This document shows, one piece after another, positions 61,114 through 64,000 of a stretch of 64,000 bases of DNA (position 1 is its first letter; every line of letters starts with the position of its first letter). The notes below the pieces were generated by a model. It did not search any database, had not been told where the DNA came from, and saw only the letters and a list, made by a program, of their open reading frames with translations. The translations under genes and the position numbers were made by a program. This DNA comes from Bacteroidota bacterium (lineage in GTDB: Bacteria; Bacteroidota; Bacteroidia; Cytophagales; Cyclobacteriaceae): the NCBI GenBank assembly GCA_016191555.1, contig JACPVX010000067.1, positions 62,001-126,000 of the forward strand, given 5' to 3'.

Positions 61114-62973
61114 CTACCACCCAATCCCATAATCCTCACCATGATTGCTGCTGCCGCCCCAGAAACTTCCGTGTTGCCAATCAAAATAGATCGCGTTAAT
61201 CGGGCCGCTGGTTCGATCCTGATACGTAAGCTTGTAACCCATCCGCGATAAATCTTTTCGCACCCATGCCGGCATGGCACTGTTGAGTGTCAAACCGCCC
61301 GGCACTTTCTCATGATCGCCAAAGCTGGAATACATTTGCAATGTTTTAAAGCTCGGAGCCTCACACGCTTCTTGCACCGTCATACCGAACTCTACCACAT
61401 TCAAAAAGAATTGAATCAACAACTGATCTTGCTCATCGCCCGCTTGTTTGGCAAACGACAAAAATGGTTTCCCATCTTTCAAAGCTAATGTGGGTGTAAG
61501 TGTTACCCGTGGACGCTTGCCCGGCTCCACTACGTTGAATGGATTCTCTTTCGCATCTAACACAAATGATTGCATACGCTGGCTCATGCCAACGCCCGTA
61601 TTGCCTGCAATGCAAGCCGGTACCCAACCGCCACTAGGCGTTATGGAAACCACCCAGCCTTCTTTGTCGGCTGCCTCTACCGAAGTGGTTCCTGCCGTAA
61701 ACGACTCCAAATATTTTTCGTCAAGCGGATTTACTGGCTTGAAATTATCTGCGCGACTTGTTCCCCACTTTTGCAGAATGTCGAGATACGGATTTTGTTT
61801 TCCTTCAAATGGGTATGGATCGCCCGGAGCAATTTTCGGATCATTCATTTCAAGGTTAATCAATTTGAATCGCTCACGCGCATATTCTTTCGAGAGCAAT
61901 CCCTTGATGGGCTCTTCCGGTGCAAAAGCCGGATCGCCATAATAGAAATCACGATCCGCGAAAGCGAGATTCATCGCCTGATACACGGTATGAATGTATT
62001 TGGTCGAGTTGTAGCCCATGCTCTTGAGATCAAAATTTTCGAGGATGTTGAGTGTTTGCAACATCGCAGGGCCCTGTGTCCAAGGTTGAAGTTTATACAC
62101 ATCTATCCCGCGATAATTCGTGACGGTGGGCTCCTCTATTTTTACTTTCCAATTAGCTAGGTCAGCTTCGGTAAACAAACCACCTTGCTCCTGACTGCCA
62201 CGCACAATCTCTTTCGCAATGTCGCCTTTGTAAAAACGATCATACGCTGCATAGATAGCGGCCTTGCGATCTTTCCCTTTCTTCAAAGCTTGTTGCTCGG
62301 CATCTACCAACTTCTGCAACGTAGCGAGCAAATCTTTCTGAACAAAAATTTCTCCGGCATCGGGCGCTTCGCGTTTCTCACCCAAGTGTGTTAAGAATAC
62401 TTTCTTGGAATAAGGCCACTTCTTAATTTCTTCTTTGCCACGCTCAATCGAAAAGGCAGTTTGCGCCTCGATGGGATAACCTTCGGCTAATTGCATCGCA
62501 GGCGCCAACACTTCTTTCAAACTCATCGTGCCGTATTCGGCCAACATGGTCATCAACCCTCCCGCTGTGCCGGGAGTAACGGCAGCCAGCGGACCAAACT
62601 CGGGCGGATACTTCATGCCTTTGTTCTTGAAGAAGTCGGCAGTAGCACCGGTAGGCGCCACACCCAACGCGTTGATCGCAATTACTTTTTTCGTTTTCGG
62701 ATTGTAGATCAGCGCTTGCGTTTCTCCGCCCCAGCTCAGCACGTCCCACATGGTGCACGTAGCTGCTAACATCGCACAAGAAGCATCAACTGCATTTCCC
62801 CCTTTATTAAAAATCATGGCGCCAGCGGTGGCGGCCAATGGCTTTCCTGTAATGGCCATCCAATGTCTGCCGTGCAGAGGTGGTTTTTGTGTGTTGACGG
62901 GCAGGTTGTTGAAAGATTGTGCGGTGGCTTGCAGGCAGCACACCGTGGCAAAGAAAATATGGCTTATCTTCAT
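61114..62973 (-). CDS. ggt: Gamma-glutamyltransferase family protein
   Basis: 619 residues with a signal peptide (about 1-19). The Ntn-hydrolase core has 'GKPLAATAGAMIFNKGGNAV' near 44, 'GTAGGLMTMLAEYGTMSL' near 132, and the autocatalytic Thr in 'TAGTTSVEAADKEGWVVS' near 450. The last is followed by 'NTGVGMSQRMQSFVLD', so proenzyme cleavage is expected at that Thr. The enzyme would hydrolyse gamma-glutamyl bonds such as glutathione in the periplasm. Some members act on other amides, so the substrate is not certain. Confidence 0.88.
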   Translation of the reverse strand: MKISHIFFATVCCLQATAQSFNNLPVNTQKPPLHGRHWMAITGKPLAATAGAMIFNKGGNAVDASCAMLAATCTMWDVLSWGGETQALIYNPKTKKVIAINALGVAPTGATADFFKNKGMKYPPEFGPLAAVTPGTAGGLMTMLAEYGTMSLKEVLAPAMQLAEGYPIEAQTAFSIERGKEEIKKWPYSKKVFLTHLGEKREAPDAGEIFVQKDLLATLQKLVDAEQQALKKGKDRKAAIYAAYDRFYKGDIAKEIVRGSQEQGGLFTEADLANWKVKIEEPTVTNYRGIDVYKLQPWTQGPAMLQTLNILENFDLKSMGYNSTKYIHTVYQAMNLAFADRDFYYGDPAFAPEEPIKGLLSKEYARERFKLINLEMNDPKIAPGDPYPFEGKQNPYLDILQKWGTSRADNFKPVNPLDEKYLESFTAGTTSVEAADKEGWVVSITPSGGWVPACIAGNTGVGMSQRMQSFVLDAKENPFNVVEPGKRPRVTLTPTLALKDGKPFLSFAKQAGDEQDQLLIQFFLNVVEFGMTVQEACEAPSFKTLQMYSSFGDHEKVPGGLTLNSAMPAWVRKDLSRMGYKLTYQDRTSGPINAIYFDWQHGSFWGGSSNHGEDYGIGW

Positions 62974-63091
62974 ATGGATTGATTATCTTTAAATCAGTTT
63001 GGGTAGAATCTATTTTCTAAGGTAAACAATTAAAGAAGGTTTTACACATCAAATTTGCCAACGGGCAATCATCTCCACCAAAGGAAAATTT

Positions 63092-63571
63092 ATGAACACA
63101 CATCAACAGTTGATTGAAAAATTCTACACGGCCTTTCAGCAGAAGGATTGGCAAACGATGCAATCGTGCTACCATAACGAGGTAGAGTTTAGCGATCCTG
63201 CATTTACACACTTGAAAGGTAAAGAAGCGAAGGCGATGTGGCACATGCTCGCGACCAATGCGCGCGACTTTTCATTGACATTTAATCAGGTGCAAGCCGA
63301 TGACACGAAAGGAAGTTGTCACTGGGAAGCTGCTTATACTTTCTCGCGCACAGGCAAGCGCGTGTTAAACAAAATAGATGCAACCTTCGAATTCAAAGAC
63401 GGATTGATCTACCGCCACACCGATCGTTTTGACTTTTGGAAGTGGACACATATGGCGCTGGGCTTCTCCGGTTTGTTGTTAGGCTGGACATCTTTCTTGC
63501 AAAACAAGGTGAGAGCTACAGCCATGGGCGGTTTGAGAAAATTCATGAAAGAGAACCCTATTTATGGGTAG
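63092..63571 (+). CDS. SnoaL/NTF2-like protein
   Basis: 159 residues with an NTF2-like fold: helix 'QLIEKFYTAFQQKDWQTMQ', strand 'YHNEVEFSDPAFTHLKG', and 'DGLIYRHTDRFDFWKWTHM' near 106. It ends with a weakly hydrophobic stretch 'ALGFSGLLLGWTSF' and a basic tail. No signal peptide is present, so it is probably cytoplasmic or peripheral. Such proteins often bind small hydrophobic ligands. It is divergent from ggt. Confidence 0.85.
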   Translation: MNTHQQLIEKFYTAFQQKDWQTMQSCYHNEVEFSDPAFTHLKGKEAKAMWHMLATNARDFSLTFNQVQADDTKGSCHWEAAYTFSRTGKRVLNKIDATFEFKDGLIYRHTDRFDFWKWTHMALGFSGLLLGWTSFLQNKVRATAMGGLRKFMKENPIYG

Positions 63572-63621
63572 AATCTGGTAAAAACCGCTAAAAAAAGCCC
63601 AAAGACCCTCAAATTCAGCGA

Positions 63622-63654
63622 TTTGCATTTACGATGAATTAATAACTATATTTG
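63622..63654 (+). promoter_or_regulatory. Predicted promoter of the RRM protein gene, with long leader
   Basis: TTTG at 63622-63625 and TATATTTG (63647-63654), an exact TAnnTTTG -7 match, are separated by 21 nt. Transcription would start near 63661, leaving a leader of about 108 nt before the ATG at 63769. Such a long untranslated leader is common for RNA-binding and cold-induced genes. Confidence 0.5.
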
Positions 63655-63768
63655 AGAGTTAATGAAGTAAATCCCCGCCTGAAAGTATTCCCACCGAGTG
63701 AGTTTATTGTCAGTAAGGTTTTTAAAGATTTAGCAAGAACATTTTATCACTTAATATCTAAAACACAA

Positions 63769-64000
63769 ATGAACATTTATGTAGCCAACATTCCCTGGAA
63801 AGCAACCGAGGAACAATTGAAGCAGTTATTCTCCGAGTACGGTGAAGTAAGCTCTGCGAAGATCATCATGGACAAAGTAACGCAGCGCAGCCGTGGCTTT
63901 GGTTTTGTAGAAATGGCTGATGACACAGCCGGTAAGAATGCTATCGATCAATTGAACGGTGCTGACTTTCTAGGTAAAAACCTAGTGGTGAACGAGGCTC
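63769..64000 (+). CDS. RRM-domain RNA-binding protein (partial)
   Basis: The window ends inside this gene, with 77 codons seen. The RRM fold is obvious: RNP2 'IYVANIPW' (residues 3-10), helix 'TEEQLKQLFSEYGEVSSA', and RNP1 'RGFGFVEM' near 46-53. Small RRM proteins of Bacteroidota and cyanobacteria bind RNA and respond to stress. It is preceded by a predicted promoter and a long leader. Confidence 0.93.
   Translation, partial: MNIYVANIPWKATEEQLKQLFSEYGEVSSAKIIMDKVTQRSRGFGFVEMADDTAGKNAIDQLNGADFLGKNLVVNEA

Noticed and set aside
61448..62160. Plus-strand frames opposite gamma-glutamyltransferase
   Set aside because: Antisense shadows without recognisable motifs.

Overview
This window is a chromosomal segment from a member of the Bacteroidota, most likely the order Cytophagales. 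Four things point there: the acpP-fabF-rnc block flanked by an IPExxxVDY-family gene and pyk; a two-component 'propeller' histidine kinase with a Y_Y_Y domain; a gliding-motility-type (CHU_C) C-terminal sorting domain; and promoter-like TAnnTTTG / TTG boxes in place of sigma70 boxes. About 58 protein genes, one tRNA and several families of intergenic repeats can be supported. No rRNA operon, integrase, transposase, prophage or CRISPR array was found.

Layout. 1-7.2 kb: sensor kinase, small hypothetical gene, CHY zinc-finger protein and a large P-type ATPase. 7.2-14.5 kb: cupin, GDSL hydrolase, CocE/NonD hydrolase, PhoD-like phosphatase, amino-acid permease and a lipoprotein, with structured repeats between them. 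14.8-18.5 kb (minus): secreted DUF3299-like protein, FtsX-type permease, LolD-type ATPase and an MFS transporter. 18.5-20.8 kb (minus): exbB, small membrane protein and two exbD genes, with a visible promoter and terminator. 20.9-21.75 kb: tRNA-Ser(GGA), a 27-bp tandem array, a GIY-YIG nuclease gene and a second copy of the tRNA 3' end. 21.9-28.3 kb (minus): asparaginase, TatD, diacylglycerol kinase, glycosyltransferases, polysaccharide deacetylase and a PP2C phosphatase. 28.3-37.5 kb: ruvC, a LamG/Ig-like protein with a broken sorting domain, then a surface-polysaccharide cluster (two GT4 enzymes, WbsX-like protein, acetyltransferase, FkbM methyltransferase, flippase). 37.5-49 kb: housekeeping genes (miaA, MBL hydrolase, rqcH-like, pyk, acpP, fabF, rnc, nadE, lgt). 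49-64 kb: outer-membrane proteins, CotH protein, several small enzymes, a PIN-toxin/antitoxin pair, gamma-glutamyltransferase and the start of an RRM protein gene.

The most interesting region is 20.96-21.75 kb. A stand-alone GIY-YIG nuclease gene sits between an intact tRNA-Ser and a displaced direct repeat carrying the last 19 nt of that same tRNA plus its downstream repeat. This is the arrangement expected of a very small nuclease-driven element targeting a tRNA 3' end. Other points of interest are a CHU_C domain that appears internally deleted and frameshifted where it meets ruvC, a degenerate ~21-nt repeat field upstream of the toxin-antitoxin pair, and several hairpin-rich intergenic elements. 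All functional statements rest on reading the translated proteins and motifs by eye. No database search was run.
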